Assembly (NCBI GenBank): GCA_964586155.1
Contig: CAZPHC010000034.1
Coordinates: forward strand, 5,794-69,793
Length of the DNA: 64,000 nt
Direction: 5' to 3'
DNA from: SXNM01 sp964586155
GTDB taxonomy: Bacteria > Myxococcota_A > UBA9042
This document shows positions 50,973 through 60,300 of the stretch, piece after piece. The notes below the pieces were generated by a model. The model saw only the letters and a program-made list of their open reading frames with translations. It had not been told where the DNA came from and did not search any database. Within the stretch, counting starts at the first letter, position 1, and each line of letters begins with the position of its first letter. The position numbers were made by a program, and so were the translations under genes.

Positions 50973-53900
50973 CTAGTGGCAGCGCTGCACCAACTTGGTG
51001 CTCGAGCTCTGCGAGCCACAGCTGCCATTCGCCAAGATCGCGCATACCGCAGGTGTGCCGGCCTTGCCACAGGCGGGCACGCTGCCGATCCAGCCCGGGT
51101 TGGTCTGCTTGCAGCTGCTGTCGCACGTCAGGGGGCCGAGGATCTTCTTGGTGGTCTTGCCATCGCAGTTGTAGTCAAAGTTGGTGCCGGAGTAGGCGGT
51201 CTCGTAGAAACCCGCGTTCCCGGGAAAGACCTTCGCGAACGTGTCGGCGCAGTCCTGGGGCTCGGCGGCCTTGGCCGTGTAGGAACCCGCAGCGACGCAG
51301 AGGCATTGTGTCGCCGCCCCTTTCGCCGCGTAGCCGTCGCCGTCACCGTCGAACCAGAAATTCGTGCACCCGCTGGCGTCCTGGTCGTCCGTCACGCCGT
51401 CGCAGTCGTCATCCTTGCCGTTGCACGCCTCGGTCGCGCCCGGGTGGATGAGCTTGTCGTTGTCTGCGCAGTCCAGGACGTCGAATTTCGGCCCCAGTCG
51501 GTACCAGCTCGGTTTCTTCGGATCTCCGTCGCACCAACATCGCGTGGTCTTGTATTTCGCGTAGTCATCGTTGTCCTGGTCGAAGTAGTACGTCTTGCAG
51601 CCGGTGGCGTTCTCCTCGTCGACGCTGCCGTCGCAGTCGTCATCGACGCCGTTGCAGCTCTCCTTGACTCCGGGGGAGACGACCTTGACCCCGTCGTTGC
51701 AGTCGAGCTTGTTGGCGTTGGTCGCGGTGTAGTCGCCGGCCGGTTGGCACAGGCACTTCTTGCTGTCGGCGTTGGGCGGGTAGCCATCGCCGTCGCCGTC
51801 CTTCCAGTACATCGTGCACTGCGCGGCCCCGAGCTCATCGATGCCTCCGACGCAGTTGTCGTCCTTGCCGTTGCAGACCTCGGTCGCGTTGGGGTGGACC
51901 GCGGCCGAGGTATCGTCGCAGTCCACGGGGCCAAAGGCCGTGAGCTTGTACGTCGCCGTCGCGGCGCACAGGCATTTGCTGGCCGCGGCGCTGACGCCAT
52001 AGCCGTCCTTGTCGGCGTCGAGGTAGTAGGCCTTGCAGTCTTTTGCGTTCTCTTCGTCCGTTTGACCATTGCAGTCGTCGTCGATGCCGTTGCAGGTCTC
52101 GATCTTGGGCACACCCTTGCAGGCTCCCGCGACGCAGCCGTCTTGTGTCGTGCAGGCGCTGCCGTCCGAGCAAGGGGCGGGCGACGCCGTGCTCGCGGTG
52201 AGCGCCTGGTGGACGCAGCCCTTGGTGGGGGCGCAGCTGTCGGCGGTGCAGGCGTTGCCGTCGTTGCAGTTGAGCGCGTCGGTTCCGACGCAGGCGCCGC
52301 CCTGGCAGGTCGAGACCGAGGTGCAGATGTCGTTGTCGTTGCAGGCCTTGCCGGTGTTGGTCGGCAACAGCGCGCAGTTGCCGGTGCTCGGTTCACACGC
52401 ATTCGCCTTGCAGTCGGTGTTTCCGGTGCTGCCGCACTGCTTGCCGCCGCTCTGCTTGCAGTCTCCGGCGACGCAGCTGAACGTCCCGGCGCAGAGGTTG
52501 ACCTCACCAGCCGGCTGGCAATCCGCGTTGACCTTGCAGGCGCACACCTTCTTGCCTGCCGTGCAGGTGCCCTTGAGGCATTGGTCGCCCTCGGTGCAGG
52601 GGACGCCATCCTCGCAGGGCTTGCCGTCTGGCCGTGGCAGCAGGGCGCACGTCGTGCCTGTGGTCTTGCCGTCCTTGTCGAAGGTGTGCACGCATTGGCT
52701 GGCCTTGCATGCGGTGTCCTTGTCGGCGGCGCAGACGGGCACGCTCTTCGGGTTGAGCTTGCAGGTGCCGTCCTGCAGGTCGCAGTACGCCACGCCGTTG
52801 CAGAGGTCGCCGTCGTCGGCTGCGGCACAATCGGCGTCGCTGGCACATTTGCAGAGGTTGATCCCGCCGACGCAGGCGCCGGCCGTGCACAGGTCGTCTG
52901 CCGTGCAGGCGTTGCCGTCGCTGCAAGGGCCGCCCTCGTTGACCTTGGCCAGGGCGCAGGCGCCCGTCTTGCCGATGCAGGTGTTGGCGACGCATTCGGT
53001 GTCGTCGACCGTCGGGCAGGTCACGACGGTGGCGCCGTTGGGGACGCAGGCGCCGATGCTCTTGTCGCAGAACAGCGTGCCGTTGCAGAGGTTGCCGTCT
53101 TCTTTGGCCGCGCAGTCAGCGTCTTGGTTGCAGAGGCAGGTGTTGGTGCCGCCGGCGCACACGCCCTTGGCGCAGACGTCGCCCGTGCTGCAGGGGTTGC
53201 CGTCATCACACGCGCCGGCCGTTGCCTGCAGGCTGCAGAGGCCGGTCTTGGGGGCGCACGTGTTCTGCAAGCACTCGGTATCGTCCGCCTTCTTGCAATG
53301 GACGACGGACGCTGGATTCACCTTGCAGGTGTTGTCGGCCAGGTCGCAGAAGCGCCAGCCGTTGCACGCGTCGTCATCGTCGAAGGCGGCGCAGTCGGCG
53401 AGCGACTTGCAGCCGCAGATCGAGACTCCGGCGCAGCTGCCGTCGGCGCAGACGTCCGTGCCGGTGCAGTTGTCGCCGTCGTCGCAGGGGTTGCCGTCTG
53501 GCACCTTGGTCGGCGCGCACAGCCCGCTCGCCGGGATGCAGACCGACTTGAGGCAGGCGGTGTTCTTGCTTCCGTCGCATTGCACCAGGGTCGCGGGGTT
53601 GGCCTTGCAGCTCGGCGGCGTCGACGCCGTGTCGCAGAACGGCACGCCGTTGCATTTGTCGGCGTCGTCGGGGCAGTCCGCGCTGGTCTGGCAGGGGCAG
53701 GTGTTGCTGCCCGGGGTGCAAGCGCCCTTGCCGTCGCAATGGTCGTCGATGGTGCAGGCGACGCCGTCGTCGCAGCTCTCGCCTGGCAACGTCGGCAGCT
53801 TCTTGCAGGCGCCCGTCGCGGGGTTGCACAGCGTCTGCTGGCACGCCGTATCGAGGCTGACGTCACAGACGACGATGGTGGTGCCATTGGTCTTGCACAC

Positions 53901-54977
53901 CGGTTCTGCGCCCGATTTGTCACAATAGGGAATGCCGTTGCAGAGGTCGCCGTCGTCGGCACAGTCGGTGTCGACGTTGCAAGCGCAGGTCAGCGTGCCG
54001 GGGGTACAGGCACCTTCGACGCAGGTATCGTTGGCGGTGCAGGCGTCGCCGTCGTCGCAGGCCACACCGTTGGGCTGTGCGACCACGCCTCCGCTCCCCG
54101 GGACGCTGCAGAGCGCGTCGATGCACTGCTTCGCCGCCCCTTGCAGCGGCGCGCAGTCACCGAGGCCGGCGTCGCCGCAGCTGCGGCCGCCCTTGCAGCG
54201 CATGGCCGGCGACGCCGCGCTCGCGGGCGTCTCTTCCCAGCAGATGGTGCTCCATTGGCCCTGCACGGCGGCCGGTTCGCAGGCGCAGCCCGGCGCGGCG
54301 TCGAGCGGGCCAGCCGCGCATTGCATGGCGTCCCCGCCCTGCACCCGTGGCACGAGCTTGCACGACGCTCCGCTCGGGCAGTCACCGTCTGCCTTGCACG
54401 CCGAGCCGCAGAACCCGCCAGCGTCGCCGTAGCGCACGCAGGCCGCCCCCGCGACGCCCGGCACCGCGCAGTCGGCGTCTGCCTGGCAGGGCCGGCAGAA
54501 CAGCCCCCAGGAAGGCACGCACCAGAACTGCACGTCGGTGCCGCCGGTCGAGAGGCAGCTCTCGCCGGCAGGGCAGGTGTCCACGCAGCTCACCGCGCAG
54601 CGCTTGCCTTGCAGGGTCTGCAGGCAGAAGCCGCCGTCGCAGTCCAGGTTCGTGGTGCAGACGCAGCCGCCACCGCCAGGGCACGTCGGGTCACCGCTGC
54701 CGTCGTCGCCGTCGACGTCGTCGCCATTGGCGTCTTCGAGTGCAACATCGCCTGCCCCAACGTCGTCGTCGGCGTCATCGTTGGCGTCGTCCGAAGCGAC
54801 CTCTGCGGCAGCGATGTCCTCGCCCCCCGTGTCGAGGGTGCCACTGCTGTCGAGCACGGCGGTGTCTGCCGCGTCAGCCTTGTCGGCGGGCCCGACCTGC
54901 TCGCTGCATGCCGCCACGCAGAGCAAGATCGGCAGCCAAAGCCATGTGCGCACCTGGACAAAGAAACGAACCTGCAT
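50973..54977 (-). CDS. Large Cys-rich lipoprotein with MYXO-type metal-binding repeats
   Basis: The product is 1334 residues. The signal ends LLCVAAC (about residue 24), followed by an Asp/Ala spacer to about 120. A Cys-rich head follows (CVCTTNLDCDGGFCLQ, CPAGESCLS). Residues about 290-900 hold some six repeats of 95-110 residues with the frame CDDGxxCTxxDxCxxGxCxxG...CNGxxxCD. The C-terminal third has four or five repeats of about 75 residues with CNGIDDDCNGQTDEE and YYLDADKDGYG, the putative metal-binding (calcium-like) motif typical of myxobacterial surface proteins. The extreme C-terminus is also Cys-paired. Probably a cell-surface adhesin or matrix protein; no enzyme domain found. ATG 54977 puts the signal peptide at the start. 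Confidence 0.9.
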   Translation of the reverse strand: MQVRFFVQVRTWLWLPILLCVAACSEQVGPADKADAADTAVLDSSGTLDTGGEDIAAAEVASDDANDDADDDVGAGDVALEDANGDDVDGDDGSGDPTCPGGGGCVCTTNLDCDGGFCLQTLQGKRCAVSCVDTCPAGESCLSTGGTDVQFWCVPSWGLFCRPCQADADCAVPGVAGAACVRYGDAGGFCGSACKADGDCPSGASCKLVPRVQGGDAMQCAAGPLDAAPGCACEPAAVQGQWSTICWEETPASAASPAMRCKGGRSCGDAGLGDCAPLQGAAKQCIDALCSVPGSGGVVAQPNGVACDDGDACTANDTCVEGACTPGTLTCACNVDTDCADDGDLCNGIPYCDKSGAEPVCKTNGTTIVVCDVSLDTACQQTLCNPATGACKKLPTLPGESCDDGVACTIDDHCDGKGACTPGSNTCPCQTSADCPDDADKCNGVPFCDTASTPPSCKANPATLVQCDGSKNTACLKSVCIPASGLCAPTKVPDGNPCDDGDNCTGTDVCADGSCAGVSICGCKSLADCAAFDDDDACNGWRFCDLADNTCKVNPASVVHCKKADDTECLQNTCAPKTGLCSLQATAGACDDGNPCSTGDVCAKGVCAGGTNTCLCNQDADCAAKEDGNLCNGTLFCDKSIGACVPNGATVVTCPTVDDTECVANTCIGKTGACALAKVNEGGPCSDGNACTADDLCTAGACVGGINLCKCASDADCAAADDGDLCNGVAYCDLQDGTCKLNPKSVPVCAADKDTACKASQCVHTFDKDGKTTGTTCALLPRPDGKPCEDGVPCTEGDQCLKGTCTAGKKVCACKVNADCQPAGEVNLCAGTFSCVAGDCKQSGGKQCGSTGNTDCKANACEPSTGNCALLPTNTGKACNDNDICTSVSTCQGGACVGTDALNCNDGNACTADSCAPTKGCVHQALTASTASPAPCSDGSACTTQDGCVAGACKGVPKIETCNGIDDDCNGQTDEENAKDCKAYYLDADKDGYGVSAAASKCLCAATATYKLTAFGPVDCDDTSAAVHPNATEVCNGKDDNCVGGIDELGAAQCTMYWKDGDGDGYPPNADSKKCLCQPAGDYTATNANKLDCNDGVKVVSPGVKESCNGVDDDCDGSVDEENATGCKTYYFDQDNDDYAKYKTTRCWCDGDPKKPSWYRLGPKFDVLDCADNDKLIHPGATEACNGKDDDCDGVTDDQDASGCTNFWFDGDGDGYAAKGAATQCLCVAAGSYTAKAAEPQDCADTFAKVFPGNAGFYETAYSGTNFDYNCDGKTTKKILGPLTCDSSCKQTNPGWIGSVPACGKAGTPAVCAILANGSCGSQSSSTKLVQRCH

Positions 54978-55100
54978 GGACGGACCTCGGGCGTTGTCGC
55001 GCGCACACAAGGCCAAGTCCAGAATCAAATAAGTTGAAGATCCTGCACAATCATTGAGCTTGCAGTGAGCAATTTGTCACCGTAAGAGCATGGCATGTTC

Positions 55101-55314
55101 TGACGCAACGTCAAGTCGCCCCTCGAGCCGGGGGATTGCGCAACGCGCAATCGGGCCCCGGCGAGCCCCAAAAACCCACGCCGGCGCAAAACCCCCAACC
55201 GCGGGGAAGCGCGAAGGGGTTCGCCCCCTTCGCCGGCGCGAAGCGCCGCAGGGGAGCCACGAGGGCCCTCCCTCGTGTGGGGAGGATCCAAAGGAGGGGC
55301 AAAGCCCCTCCTTT
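55101..55314. repeat. Cluster of perfect inverted repeats (six hairpins)
   Basis: Stems, all without mismatch: TGACG-CAA-CGTCA (55101-55113); GATTGCGC-AAC-GCGCAATC (55134-55152); 9-base GCGAAGGGG stem with loop TTCGC (55211-55233); CGGCGC-GAA-GCGCCG (55234-55248); CACGAGGG stem with loop CCCT (55258-55277); and an 11-base AAAGGAGGGGC stem with loop AAA (55290-55314). Six hairpins in about 210 bases is far above what random GC-rich DNA shows. Confidence 0.85.
55290..55314 (-). terminator. Likely terminator of the NYN/mtfA transcript
   Basis: An 11-base perfect stem with a 3-base loop, symmetric with AAA and TTT at its ends, lies 43 bases after the stop of the MtfA-like gene read leftwards. 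The T run is short (three), so efficiency is uncertain. Confidence 0.45.
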
Positions 55315-55356
55315 GATGGAACGTTCCCATCCCCGATAGACCATGGCCGACCGAGG

Positions 55357-56127
55357 TCAAGCGCCCCAAGACGCCGGATCCTGCGCGTAAAACGCCACAA
55401 ACTGCGCATACATCTCAGGATAACTCACCCGCATCGCCCGAGGCCGCTCAAAAAACAGCTCCGTCGCCACGGCAAAAAACTCCGCCGGGTTCGTCGCCCC
55501 ATACGGGTCGAGCACGGTGCGCGCGCCTTCATGCAGCTCGGCGATGAGCTCTTCGTACTCCCCGCCGAGCACGGCCGCCCAAGCCCGGGCGCTGGCGGCG
55601 CTGGGCAGGTCCGGCGCCCCGTCCATGCCGCTGGTCTCGCCGTCGAGCTGGTGGGCGAACTCGTGGAAGACGACGTTCTGGCCATCGTTGTCGGTGGCGG
55701 CGCCGCGCACGACGTTGTCCCACGAGAGCACGACCGTGCCGCGCGTCCACGACTCGCCCTGGCGGCCCTGCGGCGCCTCGGTGATCGTGCCGTCGGGGTT
55801 GCGCCGCGGCCCGGCCGAGACGTACGCCCGCGGGTAGACCAGGATCGAGACCAGGTCCGGGTAGTAGTCGGTGTCGCGGTGCAGCAGCAGGACCGCCGCC
55901 TGGGCCGCGATCGTGACGCAGATCTCGTCGCTGAGCTCGAGACCGCCGCAGCCCTCGAAGTGCTTCTCGTCGAGCAGCACCTGGACGATGCCGCCGAGCT
56001 CTTGCCGGTCGTCCGCGCTCATGCGCCGCGCGATCGGCACCCGATGGTCGATGATGGCCCACCACGCATCGGGTAGAGGCGTCTGGCGCAGCTCGCGCCG
56101 GCGTCGATCGCGCAGCCAACCGAACAT
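55357..56127 (-). CDS. mtfA: MtfA-type zinc peptidase (M90 family)
   Basis: The product is 256 residues. The zinc-binding HExxH motif is HEFAHQLDGE (H155, E156, H159), as in MtfA. Further family blocks are FGWLRDRRRRELRQTPLPDAWW at the N-terminus, LLDEKHFEGCGGLELSDE, AQAAVLLLHRDTDYYPDL, SWDNVVRGA and TNPAEFFAVATELFFERP, the last providing the third ligand glutamate. MtfA is a cytosolic peptidase; in E. coli it binds the regulator Mlc and affects glucose uptake. Here Mlc is not nearby. It begins two bases after the stop of the NYN-domain gene, so the two form an operon. Confidence 0.93.
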   Translation of the reverse strand: MFGWLRDRRRRELRQTPLPDAWWAIIDHRVPIARRMSADDRQELGGIVQVLLDEKHFEGCGGLELSDEICVTIAAQAAVLLLHRDTDYYPDLVSILVYPRAYVSAGPRRNPDGTITEAPQGRQGESWTRGTVVLSWDNVVRGAATDNDGQNVVFHEFAHQLDGETSGMDGAPDLPSAASARAWAAVLGGEYEELIAELHEGARTVLDPYGATNPAEFFAVATELFFERPRAMRVSYPEMYAQFVAFYAQDPASWGA

Positions 56128-56129
56128 CG

Positions 56130-57131
56130 CTAGCTCCGGCGGATGCGGATGGCGATGGCCGAGTCGCCGCCGCGGTAGACCTCGACCTTGCCGCTGTCGA
56201 TCAGCGCCTCGAGCAAGCGATTGCGCACCCCCGGGTTCTCGTCGAGGCCGTGGTAGCGCCAGCGGCTGACGAAGAAGAAGCGGCCGACGTAGCCCGTGGC
56301 GAAGTGTCGCTCTGCCGCGGCCAGGGCGTCGAGCACGAGCTGTTCGCCGCTCTGCGCCGGCGCGGCCACCTCGGGCTCGGGCGCGCTCGCGTCGACCAGG
56401 TCGCTGGTCGGAGCCTTGGCCGTGGCCGCATCCTCGGTCGCCGGCGCGTCGTCCGCGTCGCCCGTGTCGTTGGGGCCGGAGATGCGGGCCGTGTCGTCGG
56501 CGAGCGTCGCGTCGAGCGCGCCGGTCGCGGCCTGCGCAACCTCGGTGCGGCCGGCCACGAGTTCGTCGCCGGGGCGTTGGCGGCAGAACGCGGCGATGCC
56601 GACCATCAGGTCGACGTGGTCGTAGGCGGCGCGGCGCAGCCGGCTCGACAGGCCGTAGCTGGCCCAGGTCGCCACGACGACCTGCTTGCCGAGCGCGCGC
56701 ACACCCTCGACCGCGGGCGCCAGGTCGGCGTCGCCCGAGACGAGCACGGCGACGTCAAAGGCGCCAACCGCGGCGTAGCGCAGCATGTCGGCGACGATGG
56801 TCGTGTCGACCTCTTTCTCCTGCGAGTAGCGCGTCTCTTCGCCGCAATGCTCGCAGCGGCGCTCGGTCTGGCGCCGGGGCAGCCGGCGGACGAAGAAGCC
56901 GCGCTGGTGCTCGAGCATGTCGAGGAAGCGCTCGAGGCCACGCTGCGCCGCGTCGCGCTCGGCGCCGCCCTCCTCGACGCCGGTGTAGTAGTGGGCGCCC
57001 CACATCTGGTCGCCGCCGACCGCGCGCACCAGCCATTGCGCCAGGTCGCCAAAGGCGATCTCGACGCCCGGGGCGGCGCGCTTCCAGCCGCTGTAGAAGT
57101 TCTTGCCGTCAAAAAAGAGCGCCACCTTCAC
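56130..57131 (-). CDS. NYN-domain (LabA/DUF88-like) protein
   Basis: The product is about 333 residues. The N-terminal NYN/PIN-like nuclease domain begins KVALFFDGKNFYSG and contains KEVDTTIVADMLRYA and VLVSGDADLAPAVEGVRALGKQVVVAT, with acidic residues at the expected places (FDGKN, EVDT, SGDAD). A zinc-type CEHCGEETRYS lies between the first two. This core is often an RNase or RNA-binding module. A middle acidic, disordered linker (about 200-265) is followed by a C-terminal winged-helix-like end (GYVGRFFFVSRWRYHGL, LLEALIDSGKVEVYRGGD). GTG 57131 gives the standard family start; GTG 57146 is an alternative. Pairs with the MtfA-like gene. Confidence 0.85.
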   Translation of the reverse strand: MKVALFFDGKNFYSGWKRAAPGVEIAFGDLAQWLVRAVGGDQMWGAHYYTGVEEGGAERDAAQRGLERFLDMLEHQRGFFVRRLPRRQTERRCEHCGEETRYSQEKEVDTTIVADMLRYAAVGAFDVAVLVSGDADLAPAVEGVRALGKQVVVATWASYGLSSRLRRAAYDHVDLMVGIAAFCRQRPGDELVAGRTEVAQAATGALDATLADDTARISGPNDTGDADDAPATEDAATAKAPTSDLVDASAPEPEVAAPAQSGEQLVLDALAAAERHFATGYVGRFFFVSRWRYHGLDENPGVRNRLLEALIDSGKVEVYRGGDSAIAIRIRRS

Positions 57132-57290
57132 GAGAGCCCCCGCCACGGCGACCAGGGCCGCGCCCCGGCGTCGCCGCCGTCGATCGGCGCGTGGACTCGC
57201 CCCGATCGAGGCTGGCAGGGTGGCATGGGCGGGCAGATCGGCAAGATTCGCGCCGCAGCGGCCGCGTCGGCGTCGGGGGGCGTACGGGCC

Positions 57291-57323
57291 GGGGCGCGGT
57301 CGGGGCGCGGTCGGGGCGCGGTC
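57291..57323 (+). repeat. Three exact 11-base tandem units
   Basis: GGGGCGCGGTC occurs three times in a row just past the stop of the giant gene read leftwards. The rest of the 198-base gap (57132-57329) shows no gene and no clear terminator. Confidence 0.85.
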
Positions 57324-57329
57324 GCGTCG

Positions 57330-60300
57330 CTAGTTGCAGTAGTAGCCCGAGAAGAGCCAGTAGACGCACTTGCCGTTGGCGCACTCCTCGTTGACGTCGC
57401 AGCCGTGGTCGTAGGGCCAGTTGTTGGCGCTGTAGCAGACGTTCTTGAGGTGTTTGCCGCTGTAGGCGCACAGGCCGCTCTGGCACCAATCGCCGTCCTC
57501 GCAGTAGGTCGCGCTGCCGCTGGAGCCTTTGCCAGTGCGGCATTTGCCCTCTTCGTTGGTCAGCGTCCAGGAGCCCTTGTCGCAGTAGGCGGAGCTGCCG
57601 AGGTCCTTGGTGCAGTCCGAGGTGGTGACGCAGCGGCATTTTCCGCCCCAGCATTCGCCGCCCTTGCACTCGGCGGTCGAGCTGCAGGACTGCCAGTTGC
57701 TCTTGCTCGCGGGCGCGAAGCACTTGCCGCCACCACATTGCAGGCCGCTGGCGCATTCGCTGGTCGCGTCGCAGGCCTGACCGGTGGTGCGTGGCGAGAT
57801 GCAGAAGCCCGACTCTGGTGTCACGCCCCAGGTGCCGGTCTTGCAGACGGTGCCGCTCGCGACGCTCGGGCTGTTGGCGCAGTCGGCGTTCGAGTTGCAC
57901 AGGCATTGGCTGGCCCAACCGGCGGTGCCCCAGCACTCGCCGACCTTGCACTCCAGGGCGTCGACGCATTCCTGCTGCACGGTCTTGGTCTTGGGCGTGT
58001 AGCAGACCTTGGTCAGCTTGCCGGGGCGCTGGCCGCAGTGGCCGCTCTTGCACTGGCCGTCCTGCAGGCAGCCGACGCCGTTGTCGAGCTGCGGCCGGCA
58101 GCGCGGGGTCGGGAAGTCGAACCAGGGGTCGCAGAAGCCGCTCAGGCATTCGTGGTCGCCGGCCCAGAGGCCGAGGCAGCCGTCGCCGTCGGCCTTCTTG
58201 GGCCAGCACTTGCCGAGCAGGTCGCAGAACTTGGCGTCGCCGCAGCTGGCGTCGTTCCAGCAGCGCCCCGAGCAGTCGAAGTCGGTGATCTTGACGCCCT
58301 TGTCGTCGATGCACGCGCCGACCTTGCAGTCGAAGACGATGCCTACCGACGGGCCGTTGGCCTTGACCGTGCCCTTGCCGCAGACCTTGACCGGGTTGAA
58401 GTCGGCTTGCACGTCGAGGCTGGCGTAGCCGAGGTCCTGGCCGAAGATCGTCGGCAGGTCGAGCTTGGTGCTCAACATCGCGCCGGTGGCGGAGATCTGG
58501 ATCTTCGAGGCGGAGAGCTCGACGCCGAAGGCCTTGAGCGAGCCGTCGACGTCGAGGCCCTTGAGGTTGATGTGGCTCTGGCCCTTGATCGCGAGCAGCG
58601 GGTTGGACTTGGACGGCAACGAGATGTCGATCAGGCCGCTGACGTCGAGGTCGTAGTCGGTCACCGCTGCGCAACTCTTGCCCGCCGGGCAGCCGAAGAA
58701 GACCTTGGCCGCGCCGAGCGTCTCGGGGCTGCCGCCGTCGGGGGTCCAGACCAGGCGCGCGCTGGCGTTGAGCGTGAGCGCCTCGGCGTCGACGGCGCCG
58801 AACAGGCCGTCGTCGAAGTCGTTGGCCACGCCGTTGGGGCCGTCACCCGTGACCGAGAACGAGCCGATCTTGTAGATCTCGAACAGCGTCATGGGCTTGG
58901 CGTAGAACTCGCCCTTGAGGCCGGGGCTGCTGGTCGAGATCTTCTGCCAGAGGCGGAAGCTCCATTGCAGCAGGCTGCCCGGCATCGGCAGCGTCAGGAT
59001 CGCGCCGCCCACGGCCTCGTAGTCGAACGAGGGCTTGGCCGAGATGAGGTTGATCTCGTTGCGGAAGTAGAGTGGCTGCGCGGGCGATGCCACCGTGCTG
59101 GCGCCGCCGACGAACGCGCCGTCCTTGATGCCGCCGACGATGTTGCGGGCGTTGTGCACGACGCCAGCGGTGTCCCAGTCGAAGGGCAGGCGCAGCAGCA
59201 GCGTCGCGGCTTGGCCTTTGCCCGTGCCGAGGAAGCGCTGCTCGGCGACCACCTCTTGCGACGGGCGCAGCCGCGACCAGAGGCGGAACTCGTCGAGCGC
59301 GTCGAGGCCTTTGCCGATCACGATCGGCGCGGTGCTGGCGCCCAGCTCGACCTCGTCGCCCTTGGCCACCAGGGTGAAGGCCTGGTCGCCGATGACGGCC
59401 ATGGCCTTGGTGCCGCGCAGGCCGAAGGCGAAGGCGACCCATTCGCCGGCCGGGACGATGCCGCGTTCGCTGAGGTAGGTGCGGATCTTGCCGCCGTTGC
59501 GCACGGTGGCGCGGACCCAGCCGAGCTTTTCGCCCGGATCGTTGCCCTCGACGTCGATCTTGTCGCCCTTGCTGACGTCGACCTCGGGGTAGCGCGAGTC
59601 CTCCGGCGGCGTGCTCGACTTGCCGAGCGCGACGAGCTCGATGGTGAGGCCGTTGTCGGCGTCCGCTTTGCTGTAGAGCGTGACGACCTCCTCGGGCTTC
59701 CAGGCCTCCTTGCGCAGCAGCAGCTCGACCGAGCGCTGGACGGTCGTTCCGGTCGCGTCGGTCGTCGCCGCCGGCAGCAGCGCGTCCTGGTGCGGCAGCG
59801 TGATATGGCCGCCGCCGAGCACGACGTGGCGCTGGTACGGGTCGCCGACGAGCTGCAGGTTAGCCAGCTTGAACGGCGCGAGGTGGCCGCGCAGGTGCAC
59901 CGCCTGCGGGATGATCATGCCGAGGATATCGACCTGGGCGTGCAGGGCGCCGCTGCCGATGTCCGGCAGGTCGAGGTCGACGTCGAAGCCGAGGCCCGGG
60001 GCGAAGGTCTGGTCCCAGCGCGAGACCGCCTTGGGCGCGAAGTAGAGCCGGAACTTGTTGAGCTTCGGCACGACGCCGGGGATCTGCACCGGGAAGTCGG
60101 GGATCGTCAGCTTGGGGATCTTCTTGGCGAGGACCGTGGTGTCGAGGCCCGAGACGAGCCAGGTCATGTTGCGCGCCACCTCGCTCCAGACCAACGACGG
60201 CTCCTGCGCCTGCGCCAGGCCGTAGTTCAGCATCGCGACCGCGGTGTCGAGCGTGCTGTTCATCATCGTCGGGATGATCGCCGGGCTGATGTCGTTGAGC

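Larger units (their letters stand above)
54978..55356. other. Gene-free region with promoter-like AT-rich end and hairpin cluster
   Basis: 379 bases without a supported gene. The left part (54978-55090) is the most AT-rich stretch of the window and probably holds the promoter of the Cys-rich lipoprotein read leftwards; no clean -35/-10 pair was fixed. The right part (55101-55314) is a series of perfect inverted repeats listed separately. Frames that cross it are low-complexity and not believed. Confidence 0.6.

Noticed and set aside
52069..53928. Plus-strand frame of 619 codons with Ser/Gln/Pro-rich text
   Set aside because: It is the antisense of the Cys-rich repeats, which have strong codon periodicity; no family motif or ribosome site.
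55090..56076. Plus-strand frame of 328 codons through the hairpin cluster
   Set aside because: It reads through the inverted repeats and then antisense to the MtfA-like gene; composition is shadow-like.
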